64,000 nucleotides of DNA from assembly GCA_963850915.1 (NCBI GenBank), contig CAWKND010000011.1, positions 186,001-250,000 on the forward strand, written 5' to 3'. Below are positions 43,059-51,721 of the stretch, piece after piece. The notes under the pieces are model-generated. The model ran no database searches. It saw nothing but the letters and a program-made list of their open reading frames with translations, and was not told the origin of the DNA. The DNA is from CAVTWH01 sp963850915. Lineage in GTDB: Bacteria; Actinomycetota; Actinomycetes; Mycobacteriales; Micromonosporaceae. A program made the position numbers and the translations under genes. The number at the start of each line of letters is the position of its first letter. Position 1 is the stretch's first letter.

Positions 43059-45173
43059 TTAACGAACCTGATACGCGACAAGGACAGTGGTGCTTCGTGG
43101 GGCAAGTGCTACCTGGGTTTGGGCAGCGAGAGCGGGCTCCTGCCCGGGCTCTGCGATGTCGTCCGGCGACGCCACGGAGGTGTCAGCGAACTGATGCCAG
43201 ACCGCCCCGTTCGGCAGGGTCGGCAACTCGACGGTGACCGGCTCCCAGTGGGCATTGGCGGCGACATATACGCAGTCATGACCGGCGTCCTGGCGGGCGT
43301 AGAACATGACCGCGAGCAACCGGTCGTGACCTCGCCAGTCGGGCGTCCACGGTTGGGTGCCGTGCCAGCTCACGGCGGGGAACCACCACCCGTCGGGCCG
43401 CCCGGACGGCGGCTGAGCCTGGTGCAGCGCGCGATGCGCTCGGCGGAAGGCTATCGCGCAGCGGACAAAGCGCCGCAGGTCAGCGTGCTTCTCCGCGAGA
43501 TCCCAGTCGAACCAGGTGAGTGGACCGTCATGGCAGTACGCGTTGTTGTTGCCCTGCTGGGTACGCCCCGCCTCGTCGCCACTGGCCAGCATCGGTACTC
43601 CCCAGCTACAGAGCAGCAGCAGCAGGAAATTGCGCGTCTGTCGCTGCCGGAGGAGCCGGACATCCGGGTCATCGCTGTGGCCCTCGATACCGCAGTTCCA
43701 GGAGTTGTTCTCGGATTCTCCGTCCTGGCCGTCCTCTCCGTTTTCTTCGTTGTGCTTGTGGTTGTAGGAGACGAGATCGGCGAGCGTGAACCCGTCGTGG
43801 GCGGTGACGTAGTTCACCGATGCGGACGGACTGCCGGCCCCGTACAGGTCGGCGGATCCACTGATCCGGGCGGCCATCTCCGCCGTCGCGCCGATATCTG
43901 ATTTGACGAAGCGCCGCACGGCATCGCGGTACCGTCCGTTCCACTCCGACCAACGCCGGTAGTCGTGAAAGCGGCCTACCTGGTAGAGGCCGCCGGCATC
44001 CCACGGCTCCGCGATGAGCTTGCAGTTTCGCAGTACCGGATCTCGGGCCAGCGCCTCGAGTAACGGGGGGTCCACGAGTACCGATCCGTCGGGCGCGCGA
44101 CTGAGTACCGTCGCCAGGTCGAATCTGAATCCGTCGACGTGGTACTCCGTCACCCAGTAGCGCAGGCAGTCGAGGAGGAACCCACGTACCACGGGATTAT
44201 TGCCGTTGATCGTGTTGCCTGTTCCGCTGAAGTTGTAGTAGGAGCCGTCGGGCGTCAGCATGTAGTAGGTGCTGTTGTCGAGTCCCCGGAAGGACAGCGT
44301 GGGCCCCCGCTCATTGCCCTCCGCCGTGTGGTTGAACACCACATCGAGGATGATCTCGATCCCTGACCGGTGGAACTGCTTGACCATGTTCTTGAACTCG
44401 TCGGCCTGCATTCCGTACCGGCCGGCCGCCGCGTAGCTGGCTTTGGGGGCGAAGAATCCGACCGGGTTGTAGCCCCAGTAGTTGTATCGGCGGTCACCCT
44501 CCGCCGGCCCCTGATGAGGGTTGTCCAGCTCGTCGAATTCGAACACCGGCAGCAGCTCGACGCAGGTGACGCCCAGCTCCCGCAGGTAGGGAATCTTCTC
44601 CACCAGGCCGGCGTAGGTGCCCGGGTGGCGGACTCCCGATGAGGGGTGCCGGGTGAACCCCCGAACGTGCAGCTCGTAGATGATCAGCTCCTCCGCCGGC
44701 CGGGCCAGTGGCCGGTCGTCCGCCCAGTCGAAGTCGCCGTACCCGATAGCCGCCCGGTACGGCCGGCGCGGGGCTCCCCAGACCTCCCGTCCGGAGAGCA
44801 GCCGCGCGTACGGGTCGATGACCACGACACTTGGATCAAAGCGGTCCCCCTCGTCCGGGTTGGCCGGCCCCTGTACCCGGTAGCCGTACTCGGTGGTCTC
44901 CGGGTCCAGGCCGAAGACGGTGATCGCGAATGCGCTGCCGATCCGGAAACTCGGCGGCACAGGGAGCTCGGCCACTGGACTCTCCTGGCCTCGCTGGAAC
45001 AGCACCAGGGTGATCGCGGTGGCACCGTTGGAGTGCACGGAGAAGTTGATGCCGCCGGGCACCGGGGTTGCGCCGAATGGAAGGATCCGGCCCGGCCGCA
45101 CGGCGTACCCCCCGATCTCCTGTGTGGGGTACGCGTCGATGCGCTCCGGAATTCGTAGGTCAGCGTCGGTCAT
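43059..45173 (-). CDS. glgX: Glycogen debranching enzyme GlgX
   Basis: This 704-residue GH13 protein has the GlgX layout: an N-terminal CBM48-like domain (GGINFSVHSNGATAITLVLF), then the barrel with VTCVELLPVFEFDE, ILDVVFNHTAEGNERGP, DGFRFDLATVLSR (nucleophile), LIAEPWDAGGLYQVG (acid) and YVTAHDGFTLADLVSYNHKHNEENGE. It removes alpha-1,6 branches from glycogen. ATG 45173 overlaps the STAS stop as ATGA, which is unusual for a metabolic gene. It fits a stress-linked glycogen or trehalose role with treS and the maltokinase gene further right. Confidence 0.9.
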   Translation of the reverse strand: MTDADLRIPERIDAYPTQEIGGYAVRPGRILPFGATPVPGGINFSVHSNGATAITLVLFQRGQESPVAELPVPPSFRIGSAFAITVFGLDPETTEYGYRVQGPANPDEGDRFDPSVVVIDPYARLLSGREVWGAPRRPYRAAIGYGDFDWADDRPLARPAEELIIYELHVRGFTRHPSSGVRHPGTYAGLVEKIPYLRELGVTCVELLPVFEFDELDNPHQGPAEGDRRYNYWGYNPVGFFAPKASYAAAGRYGMQADEFKNMVKQFHRSGIEIILDVVFNHTAEGNERGPTLSFRGLDNSTYYMLTPDGSYYNFSGTGNTINGNNPVVRGFLLDCLRYWVTEYHVDGFRFDLATVLSRAPDGSVLVDPPLLEALARDPVLRNCKLIAEPWDAGGLYQVGRFHDYRRWSEWNGRYRDAVRRFVKSDIGATAEMAARISGSADLYGAGSPSASVNYVTAHDGFTLADLVSYNHKHNEENGEDGQDGESENNSWNCGIEGHSDDPDVRLLRQRQTRNFLLLLLCSWGVPMLASGDEAGRTQQGNNNAYCHDGPLTWFDWDLAEKHADLRRFVRCAIAFRRAHRALHQAQPPSGRPDGWWFPAVSWHGTQPWTPDWRGHDRLLAVMFYARQDAGHDCVYVAANAHWEPVTVELPTLPNGAVWHQFADTSVASPDDIAEPGQEPALAAQTQVALAPRSTTVLVAYQVR

Positions 45174-45505
45174 GCCATGGCCTCTATCGCGGTCTCGAGT
45201 GCCTCGTAGACGGTGAAGAATTCGAGGAAACCGGTCGCCGCCATGACTTCGCGCACGTCCTCGGGCGGGCACACCAGCGCAAGGCTGGCGTCGGCCGCCC
45301 GGGCGCAGCGGTGGGCCAGGAGCAGCACGCGAAGTCCGGTGCTGGAGATGTACGACATCTCGCTGAGATCAAGCAGGATCTTGCGGTGCCCCCGCATGAC
45401 CCGGTCAAAGTTCGCTTGGGCGGTGGACGAGGTCGGGCTGTCGAGCGCGCCTTTGAGCGTCACCACCACCACATCCCCGTGCATGCGGTTTTCGATGTAC
45501 ATCAT
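45170..45505 (-). CDS. STAS-domain anti-anti-sigma factor coupled to glgX
   Basis: This 111-residue STAS protein has ILLDLSEMSYISSTGLRVLLLAHRC with Ser in S-S-T-G. It overlaps glgX by four bases and lies 11 bases after the AGE gene, so one transcript likely carries the sugar genes together with this regulator. It has no adjacent HATPase, and may share that of 42304 or 29042. Confidence 0.85.
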   Translation of the reverse strand: MMYIENRMHGDVVVVTLKGALDSPTSSTAQANFDRVMRGHRKILLDLSEMSYISSTGLRVLLLAHRCARAADASLALVCPPEDVREVMAATGFLEFFTVYEALETAIEAMA

Positions 45506-45516
45506 GGGCCGTCTGG

Positions 45517-47499
45517 TCAGTCGTCTGCCGGCACGAGATGCGCTTGTACGGTCAGCGGCGCCGTGCTTTCCGGCAGCTTCACCGTCATTGCCGTGCGGTC
45601 AAACGCGGCGTACGGCCGTCCGTCGATCTCCACCCAGTCCAACTGGACCCGTCCCGGCGGGAAGGCGTCGGGCGCGACGCGGAGCACCCTGTCCCGGCCG
45701 AAACCGCCGCCCTGGGGGCGGAACCAGAGGGTCAGGGGCTCCTTGCGGATGAGCAGTTTCTGGTACACCGTGGCGAAGAAGCAGAGCTCGGCTGCGTGGC
45801 ACAGGCTCATCGAGTGACTGCCCTTCAGCCGCTCATTGCCCACGAGGTACGGCATGCCGTCGGCAAGCACGTTGAAGTAGACGCCACCGTCGTCGTGATC
45901 GAGGAAGAACGCGTTGTAGAAGGCCGAGGCCTCCCGATCGTGACGCAGGAACTCGGCGTCCCCGGTGTAGCCGGCGAGGACCTGATAGGCGAGGATCGCT
46001 TGTTCCTGCTGCCACCATGCCTTGCGGTCATGCCAGGTGAACGGGTGTGACCGCTGGCCCGGAGGACGCTCTCGTTCGATCACGTCGTACCAGCCGCCGC
46101 GCTGCCGATCGCTGCCATACTCGGGCATGGTCCGCCCGATCTTGACCGCCAGCTCGCGATAGGACGCCTTGGGCGTGATGGCTGCGAGGCGCATCAGGTT
46201 CCAGGCGATCTTCATGTTGTGCCCGACCACTGCCCGGTTTCGCTGCCAGCCCCAGTCGCGATCGGGCGACCAGTCCTCGTGGAACCGCTCGTGGACGAAT
46301 GGGCTGCCCTGCTCCGGCATGTACCGGACCACGTGGTCGTAGGTGTCTTCGAGCATCGCGGCGTGCTGCTCGTCGCCGGTGGCCAGGAACAGGTTGATGA
46401 GGTAGGCCGGTGCGTGGTCGCCGATCGAGTTCCAGTTTTTCCGGGCGCGGTTGGGCCCCAGCGACGGGTCCCGCGGGCTCAGGTGCACAGGATCGATGTG
46501 CGAGAAGTAGCCACCGTGCCGTGGGTCATGGAAGAACTTGCGGAACAGGCGCAGGGTACCGTCGATGTCACCGGCGATCCGGTCGTCGCCGGTGACCCGG
46601 TACAGCTGCGTCAGGCCACCGAGCGCATAGATCTGCTCGTACATCGGAATGGCGTCGTAGTCGTCGCCGAACTCCGAGGTGAAGATCTTCCGCTCCCGGC
46701 CGTTGGCGCGGTCGACGCCGTGATACCAGTACACGACATCCTCGTCGCGATCGACGAAGCGCAGATGGTCGCGCATGTAGGCGGCGCCACTCTCGGCCAC
46801 GTCGAGGAAGTCCGTGTTGCCGGTCAGCATGTACGCGGAGGTCATGCCGTAGACCAGCCGGGAGATGGTGTCCGTCTCCTGGCGGTAGCTGTCGGTCTTC
46901 TCCCCGCCCAGGCGCAGCGTCGTCCGGTAGGCCGCATAGTCGGGGTACCCGGTCGCGCCGAACTGCGCCCGACGGTAGAACTCGGCGAGTTCCCGCAGTT
47001 GGCCACTCCACCAGTCAGGCTTCTCGAAGCAGTAGTCTTCCGGCTGCGCCCCGACGAAAGACAGCCGCGCCGCCCGGAAAACGCGGCCATTTTCTTCTGG
47101 ATAGAAGATCCCGTAGGCAAACACGTGCTGCCCGGGTACCAGTAGTTTGTCGAGATCGGCTGACGCGTCGGCATACGGCTCGCCAAGGTTGCGGACCGAT
47201 TCCGCGATGGTGGAGTCGGTGAGGGTGACCTGGAACGGCCGGTCATCGCTGGTGCGCAGGCTGACCACCCGCTCCCGTGGATCGAAGCCGGTGACGTAGC
47301 CGGTGATCAGGTCGGCTATCGGGAAGTCGAGCGGATTGACCTCGGTGACGCCGGTGTGCGGGTGCGGTTGAGCCGCCGGCGCGACGCGTTCGACCCCGGC
47401 CGCCGACGCCGGCACCGCCGGCTCGATGCGTGCCGGCTCGATGTATTCGGCCCGGGCCGGCGGCGCAGGCACCGGCCGGCACCGGCACCGGGGTGACAC
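45517..47499 (-). CDS. AGE-family (N-acylglucosamine 2-epimerase-like) protein
   Basis: The protein has an (alpha/alpha)6-barrel type sequence of the AGE/cellobiose-epimerase superfamily: RLVYGMTSAYMLTGNTDFLD, IFTSEFGDDYDAIPMYEQIYALGGL, GGYFSHIDPV, VVGHNMKIAWNLMRL, and DRKAWWQQEQAILAYQVLAG. It probably isomerises or hydrolyses a sugar. The first 50 residues after GTG 47499 are a Pro/Ala-rich linker, and the frame overlaps the PfpI-like gene by 257 bases. A fused ancestor (PfpI-AGE) broken by one base is likely (see findings). Confidence 0.78.
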   Translation of the reverse strand: MSPRCRCRPVPAPPARAEYIEPARIEPAVPASAAGVERVAPAAQPHPHTGVTEVNPLDFPIADLITGYVTGFDPRERVVSLRTSDDRPFQVTLTDSTIAESVRNLGEPYADASADLDKLLVPGQHVFAYGIFYPEENGRVFRAARLSFVGAQPEDYCFEKPDWWSGQLRELAEFYRRAQFGATGYPDYAAYRTTLRLGGEKTDSYRQETDTISRLVYGMTSAYMLTGNTDFLDVAESGAAYMRDHLRFVDRDEDVVYWYHGVDRANGRERKIFTSEFGDDYDAIPMYEQIYALGGLTQLYRVTGDDRIAGDIDGTLRLFRKFFHDPRHGGYFSHIDPVHLSPRDPSLGPNRARKNWNSIGDHAPAYLINLFLATGDEQHAAMLEDTYDHVVRYMPEQGSPFVHERFHEDWSPDRDWGWQRNRAVVGHNMKIAWNLMRLAAITPKASYRELAVKIGRTMPEYGSDRQRGGWYDVIERERPPGQRSHPFTWHDRKAWWQQEQAILAYQVLAGYTGDAEFLRHDREASAFYNAFFLDHDDGGVYFNVLADGMPYLVGNERLKGSHSMSLCHAAELCFFATVYQKLLIRKEPLTLWFRPQGGGFGRDRVLRVAPDAFPPGRVQLDWVEIDGRPYAAFDRTAMTVKLPESTAPLTVQAHLVPADD

Positions 47500-48145
47500 T
47501 TCGCGCCGCTGATACCGCGGGCGCCGGGCTCCTCGTCGCGCCGAGCGTTTGGCGGGCCGCGAGGAGGTCGATGATCATCCGGGCGAACAGGTGGCAGTGG
47601 TCGGCGCTGCGGGCGGTGACCAGGTCCCGGTCCACGACGACGTCCTGGTCGGTGTACTGGCCACCCATGTTCGCGATGTCGGCGATGAGGTTGTTGTGAC
47701 AGGTGACCCGCCTGCCCCTGATGACCTCCGGAATCGGCGCGGCCAGCCACATCCCGTGGCAGATGATGCCCTTGAGTAGCGTCCGGTTCGCGAAGGCGTC
47801 CCGCAGCAGCCGTACAGCCGGCGCCGTTCCGCCGACTTCCTCCGAGTAGCGCAGCCGGTCGGAGACCATGCCGGACGGGACGATCAGGGCGTCCAGTTCG
47901 GCCAGCCGCTGGGCGTCATACGCTTCCAGATCCCCGTCGACGGTGATCGGCACCTGGTACTCGTGGCCGCGGAAGGTGAGCGACTGCTGTCCCCACAGCC
48001 GGGTCAGGAGTACGACCTGCGCTCCCTCCTCGGGGAACCTGCGCAGGTAGTAGTCCACCTCTGGTTCGACGTAGTCAGACTCCATCAAAATGGCGATCAC
48101 CCGACCGGCCAGCCGACCGCCCGCACGGGGCTCGATGTGACTCAT
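47243..48145 (-). CDS. DJ-1/PfpI-family protein, frame continues into AGE gene
   Basis: Residues 10-185 form a DJ-1/PfpI fold: GRVIAILMESDYVEPEVDYYL, DALIVPSGMVSDRLRY, and KGIICHGMWLAAPIPEVI with the nucleophile Cys. From about residue 205 (47500 onwards) the frame turns into Arg/Gly-rich sequence with poor codon bias while the AGE frame becomes strongly coding. So the true protein either ends or shifts near 47480. ATG 48145 follows AGGGGA; a TTG two codons earlier is less likely. Role uncertain; PfpI proteins include glyoxalases and deglycases. Confidence 0.72.
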   Translation of the reverse strand: MSHIEPRAGGRLAGRVIAILMESDYVEPEVDYYLRRFPEEGAQVVLLTRLWGQQSLTFRGHEYQVPITVDGDLEAYDAQRLAELDALIVPSGMVSDRLRYSEEVGGTAPAVRLLRDAFANRTLLKGIICHGMWLAAPIPEVIRGRRVTCHNNLIADIANMGGQYTDQDVVVDRDLVTARSADHCHLFARMIIDLLAARQTLGATRSPAPAVSAARSVTPVPVPAGACAAGPGRIHRAGTHRAGGAGVGGRGRTRRAGGSTAPAHRRHRGQSARLPDSRPDHRLRHRLRSTGAGGQPAHQR

Positions 48146-48167
48146 GCCCAATCCCCTATCTGCCGCG

Positions 48168-49781
48168 TCACGCGGTGTCGAGATCGATGAGGAACGGCCC
48201 GGTGTGGCTGAGCATCTGGCTGATCGCGGCCGCTACGTGCTCCGGCTTGTCCACCCTGATCGCGGGTACGCCGAGGGCCCGGGCCAGGCCGGCGAAGTCG
48301 ATCTCGGGCCGGGTCAGGTCAAACGCGTCAGGGTATTCATGCCAAGCTATGCCCTGGTCGCGCCAGTACTGGTCGATGTTGTGATCCAGCAACCGGTACC
48401 GCCCGTTGTTGCAGATGACGAAGTGGGCGCCGACTCCGTACCTCGCGGCCGTCCACAGTGCCTGGAAGGTGTACATGCTGCCGCCGTCGCCGGTGAACCC
48501 GACCACCTCCGCGCCGGGCCGGGCGAGCTTGGCACCGATCGCGCCCGGGATGCCGACGCCCAGCGAGCCCCCGCGGGTGAGGTGAATGCTCCCCGGCTTA
48601 CTGGCCGGCAGGTACTTTCCGATGGCGGGAGAGGCGGTCAGCGCCTCGTCGAACACCACCAGGTCAGCGGGGGCCCGCAGCGCGAGTTCAGCGGCGAACT
48701 TCTCGGTCAGCGACGCGTCGGCAGGTGCCTCGAGCGGCATCCTCGTTCGCGCGGCAGCCGGCTCGCGGGTGCGCTCCGGCGCGGTGGGAAGCCGGTCTGC
48801 CAGGGCAGCCAGGGTCGGCTTGGGATCGGCGGCCAGGGCGATGTCCACCGGGAAGTTCTTGGCGATCTCGTACACATCCAGGTCGACGTGCACAATCCGC
48901 GCTCCCGGCCGGAACGGACTTTCCAGGAGCGGGAAAACCTCGGGAAATACGTACGTACCGACGATCAGTACGACGTCGGCCTCCCGTACCCGCGCCCGGC
49001 TGACTTCGCCGAACATGTGGCCGAGCTGACCCTGATAGAGCGGGTGGGTCGCGTCCATGTTCAGCTCTGAGTCGTTCACTCCCCACACGGGCGCCTGCAG
49101 CGCCTCTGCGACCCTGGCCAGCTCCGCCTGGGCGCCGGCGTCCGCGACCCCGTCACCCATCAAGATCAACGGCTGACGGGCTTCCCGCAGTACCTCAGCC
49201 GTACGGTCGAGGTCAGCATCGACCGGCAGCATCCGCTGTGACGGGATGGTGCTCGGTACAGCTGGCTCGGTGGTATCGGCTTCGAGCACGTCCATCGGGA
49301 GCGCGACGAACACCGGCCCCCGGGGGTGGGTCATCGCGGTCTTGACCGCGCGCCGAAGGATCCGGAGGAGCGAGCCCGGGTGGACCACCCGGGTCGCCCA
49401 CTTGGTCACCGGCTGGGCCATCGCGACCAGGTCCGCTGCCATCTGGGAATCCAGGGCGTCGTAGCTGATGCCCGCCTCGCCCGCGATGACAACCAGCGGG
49501 GAGTGGCCGCGCTTCGCCTGGTACATCAGGCCGATCGCGTTACCGAGCCCGACGCCGGTGTGCAGTTGCACCAGCCCCGGTCGGCCCGCGGCCCGCGCGT
49601 ACCCGTCGGCGATGCCGATCGCCGCCCCCTCATGCAGTGTGAGCATGTACTGCATGTCCCCGCGTCGGCTGAGCACGTCCAGAAAACTCTCCTCCGACGT
49701 GCCCGGGTTGCCGAACATGGTAGTTATGCCGTCCGCAGCGAACTGCTCGAACATAGCGATTTTGCCCGCCCTCGCGACCAT
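48168..49781 (-). CDS. Thiamine-diphosphate-dependent decarboxylase-like enzyme (benzoylformate decarboxylase type)
   Basis: This 537-residue protein has the three-domain ThDP fold. The N-terminal catalytic Glu is in TLHEGAAIGIADGYARAAG and the cofactor motif is VVGFTGDGGSMYTFQALWTAARYGVGAHFVICNN (GDG...NN). Similar to benzoylformate and related 2-keto acid decarboxylases, though acetolactate-synthase-like reactions are possible. Start 49781. Neighbouring DJ-1-like genes suggest an aldehyde- or keto-acid-related pathway. Confidence 0.83.
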   Translation of the reverse strand: MVARAGKIAMFEQFAADGITTMFGNPGTSEESFLDVLSRRGDMQYMLTLHEGAAIGIADGYARAAGRPGLVQLHTGVGLGNAIGLMYQAKRGHSPLVVIAGEAGISYDALDSQMAADLVAMAQPVTKWATRVVHPGSLLRILRRAVKTAMTHPRGPVFVALPMDVLEADTTEPAVPSTIPSQRMLPVDADLDRTAEVLREARQPLILMGDGVADAGAQAELARVAEALQAPVWGVNDSELNMDATHPLYQGQLGHMFGEVSRARVREADVVLIVGTYVFPEVFPLLESPFRPGARIVHVDLDVYEIAKNFPVDIALAADPKPTLAALADRLPTAPERTREPAAARTRMPLEAPADASLTEKFAAELALRAPADLVVFDEALTASPAIGKYLPASKPGSIHLTRGGSLGVGIPGAIGAKLARPGAEVVGFTGDGGSMYTFQALWTAARYGVGAHFVICNNGRYRLLDHNIDQYWRDQGIAWHEYPDAFDLTRPEIDFAGLARALGVPAIRVDKPEHVAAAISQMLSHTGPFLIDLDTA

Positions 49782-49809
49782 TCTCCGGTCCTTTCGTCAA
49801 GCGATTGGC

Positions 49810-50634
49810 TTACCAGCCGAACCGGCGCAGTCCGGATTCGAGTACGTCCACGAGTTTGTCCCCGGCGAGGAATGAGTCGGGTGTGGAGCGAGCGGTGATG
49901 AAGGGGTAGTCGACGATGACCGACTCCTTCTTTCCGACATTCCCGTGGTACTGCCCACCGGGTGCGGTGGCGTCCCGCAGGATGTACTCCAGCGGGTACG
50001 GCGGCGGCCCCATGTTGAAGTCGACCCCGAGAAAGCCGGTACCGTCCTTGTAGTCGTATTCCTTGCAGTGTCCGGTGACGTGCTTGCCCCGCAGAATGCT
50101 GGTGCGGTCCTCCCAGTCCCGGGCGAATGCCAGGCAGCTGATGCCGTAGCACAAGGCGAGGATGGGCTTGTCGGCGCGGACGAAGGCGAGGATCAGCTCG
50201 TGCAGACGGTCATCGTTGGCCATGTCCACGATCGGCCCACTGCCGCCGACGAGGACCAGCGCGTCGTAGCCGACGATGTCCGCGTCCAGCTCGGCAAGCT
50301 GGGCGTAGTACGCCTCGATCTTGCGCAGGTGGTCGGGCTCGCTGAAGTACGGCCGCTCCGGGATCCAGCCGGCGAGGCTGAGCGGGTTGTCGAGCCTGCT
50401 CGATTCGTCGAGCCGCCGCGCCGCGACCGCTACCTCGGGCGTGGTGACGGAGCGGCCGAGCGGCGGGTCGATGTAGCCCGGGTCGAGGCTGGGCGGCAGC
50501 GCCTGCGGCCGCTTGCCGGTACGCGTCGCGAACACCAGGTCGTATCCGCGCTTGTCGAATGCGACGACGGGGCCGAGAAGTTCCTCGCCCCAGTAGCCGT
50601 ATTCGGAGAGGACGTTGAGAATTCTCTTCGGCAT
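49810..50634 (-). CDS. DJ-1/Hsp31-like (class I glutamine amidotransferase-like) protein
   Basis: This 274-residue protein has the DJ-1 superfamily core: ILNVLSEYGYWGEELLGPVVAF, YDALVLVGGSGPIVDMAND, and KPILALCYGISCLAFARDW with the nucleophile Cys in A-L-C-Y-G. An insert of about 60 residues (residues 45-110) is typical of Hsp31/glyoxalase III-type members. It may detoxify reactive carbonyls. The start fits MPKRILNVL. A separate divergent family from the PfpI gene at 47243. Confidence 0.8.
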   Translation of the reverse strand: MPKRILNVLSEYGYWGEELLGPVVAFDKRGYDLVFATRTGKRPQALPPSLDPGYIDPPLGRSVTTPEVAVAARRLDESSRLDNPLSLAGWIPERPYFSEPDHLRKIEAYYAQLAELDADIVGYDALVLVGGSGPIVDMANDDRLHELILAFVRADKPILALCYGISCLAFARDWEDRTSILRGKHVTGHCKEYDYKDGTGFLGVDFNMGPPPYPLEYILRDATAPGGQYHGNVGKKESVIVDYPFITARSTPDSFLAGDKLVDVLESGLRRFGW

Positions 50635-50951
50635 TCCATCTCCATTTCATGTCCGATGGTGCTGGTGTGGCATATGCCTGCCAACCGTTCCTGCTGTCGA
50701 GTGAACCATGTGCGCGGCGGCGAGACGCTGCTCGAGCTTGTGGGGGCGCTCGTTTCGTAAGGTCCGGAACATTACTGCGTCAGGTGATTGCCGACGCGCT
50801 GCGCTGCCGAAACAAAGCGGCCAACCGGCCGCATCTTTTTCTGCGTGGAACGGGAAAGGGCGGCCGCTTCGCGACCACCCTTTCCCGTTTCAGACTGCGG
50901 CGTTTATCGCGCCACCTGTGGTTTGTTCCGGCCAACTGTGCGGCGCGGAAC
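50635..50951. other. Intergenic region with a long hairpin
   Basis: This 317-base gap holds no convincing gene. It contains the terminator at 50849-50889 and a GCGGCC-N4-GGCCGC inverted repeat at about 50817-50832. The promoter for the minus-strand DJ-1, ThDP and sugar genes should lie near 50640-50750; no match to a known promoter pattern was recognised. Confidence 0.6.
50849..50889 (-). terminator. Terminator hairpin after the EthD-like gene
   Basis: Perfect 12-bp arms AACGGGAAAGGG (50849-50860) and CCCTTTCCCGTT (50878-50889) enclose a 17-base loop. It starts 63 bases after the stop of the EthD-like gene and separates it from the following minus-strand genes. An A-rich tract follows in the minus direction. 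Confidence 0.78.
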
Positions 50952-51659
50952 CTAACGAATCGTCGGGCCGATGATCCAATGCTCGGTGGCCAGCATCGAG
51001 AACATGTACTTCGGGTCGTCGAGCTCGGCGCGCTCAGCCTGGACGCCGTCGCGCATCTGGGGCGAGGCCAGTGCGGCCTCCGCTGCCTGGAGATCGCTGA
51101 ACCAGACCTGGTCGATCCGGTCGAAACTGGCCTCGCCGAAGACGTAGTAGCCGTCCCTGGTGTGCGCCTGAAGGTACCGCTGCGCTCCCGGCAGCCGAGT
51201 CACGGCGGACGCGTACGAACCCAGGCTCTGCTTGCGGAATGTCTCCAGGTCCAGGCCCGGCCGGCGCTTGTTCAGAATGGTGAGCTTGACGCCGGTGGGC
51301 TGCCGCTCCAGCTGGCCGGAGCCGGGCAGTATCTCGTGCGACGTGGTGTCCAGCACGATGGTCTGCCAGAACGCCGCCCACTTCGGCTCATCCAGGCGCG
51401 CGCCGTTGAGGAACTCGTCGCTCTGCAGGGAGGCGAGCTGGCTCTCCTCGTCCTCCAGCCAGATCTCCGCGATTCCCTGGTGCGGCAGGAGCGGATTGCC
51501 GAGATCGCTACTGGACGGCACCCTGGCGTCGATCATGTACCGCCTGATCTGCGAGATCTTGCTCGCGTACCGCTCGGCGTGGACCGTGATCCAGTAGTTC
51601 TGGAACTCCTGTGCGCTCATTCCCGGCTTTGGTGCGGCCAAAATGTACTGGTGGATCAT
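50952..51659 (-). CDS. Tandem EthD-domain protein
   Basis: This 235-residue protein has two EthD/dimeric alpha-beta barrel halves. The first is MSAQEFQNYWITVHAERYASKI; the second begins near residue 125 (RRPGLDLETFRKQSLGSYASAV) and ends DRIDQVWFSDLQAAEAALASPQ. EthD-type proteins are often accessory factors or small oxygenase-like enzymes in degradation or aromatic tailoring steps. ATG 51659 follows GGGAGG. It lies 63 bases after the second GMC oxidoreductase and ends at a terminator, so it is the last gene of that transcript. Confidence 0.82.
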   Translation of the reverse strand: MIHQYILAAPKPGMSAQEFQNYWITVHAERYASKISQIRRYMIDARVPSSSDLGNPLLPHQGIAEIWLEDEESQLASLQSDEFLNGARLDEPKWAAFWQTIVLDTTSHEILPGSGQLERQPTGVKLTILNKRRPGLDLETFRKQSLGSYASAVTRLPGAQRYLQAHTRDGYYVFGEASFDRIDQVWFSDLQAAEAALASPQMRDGVQAERAELDDPKYMFSMLATEHWIIGPTIR

Positions 51660-51721
51660 TGCTAGCCTCCCTCTCCTGCTGCGCGGTTTGTTGTTGGGTT
51701 TGAATGGCGAGTACCGCGTTC

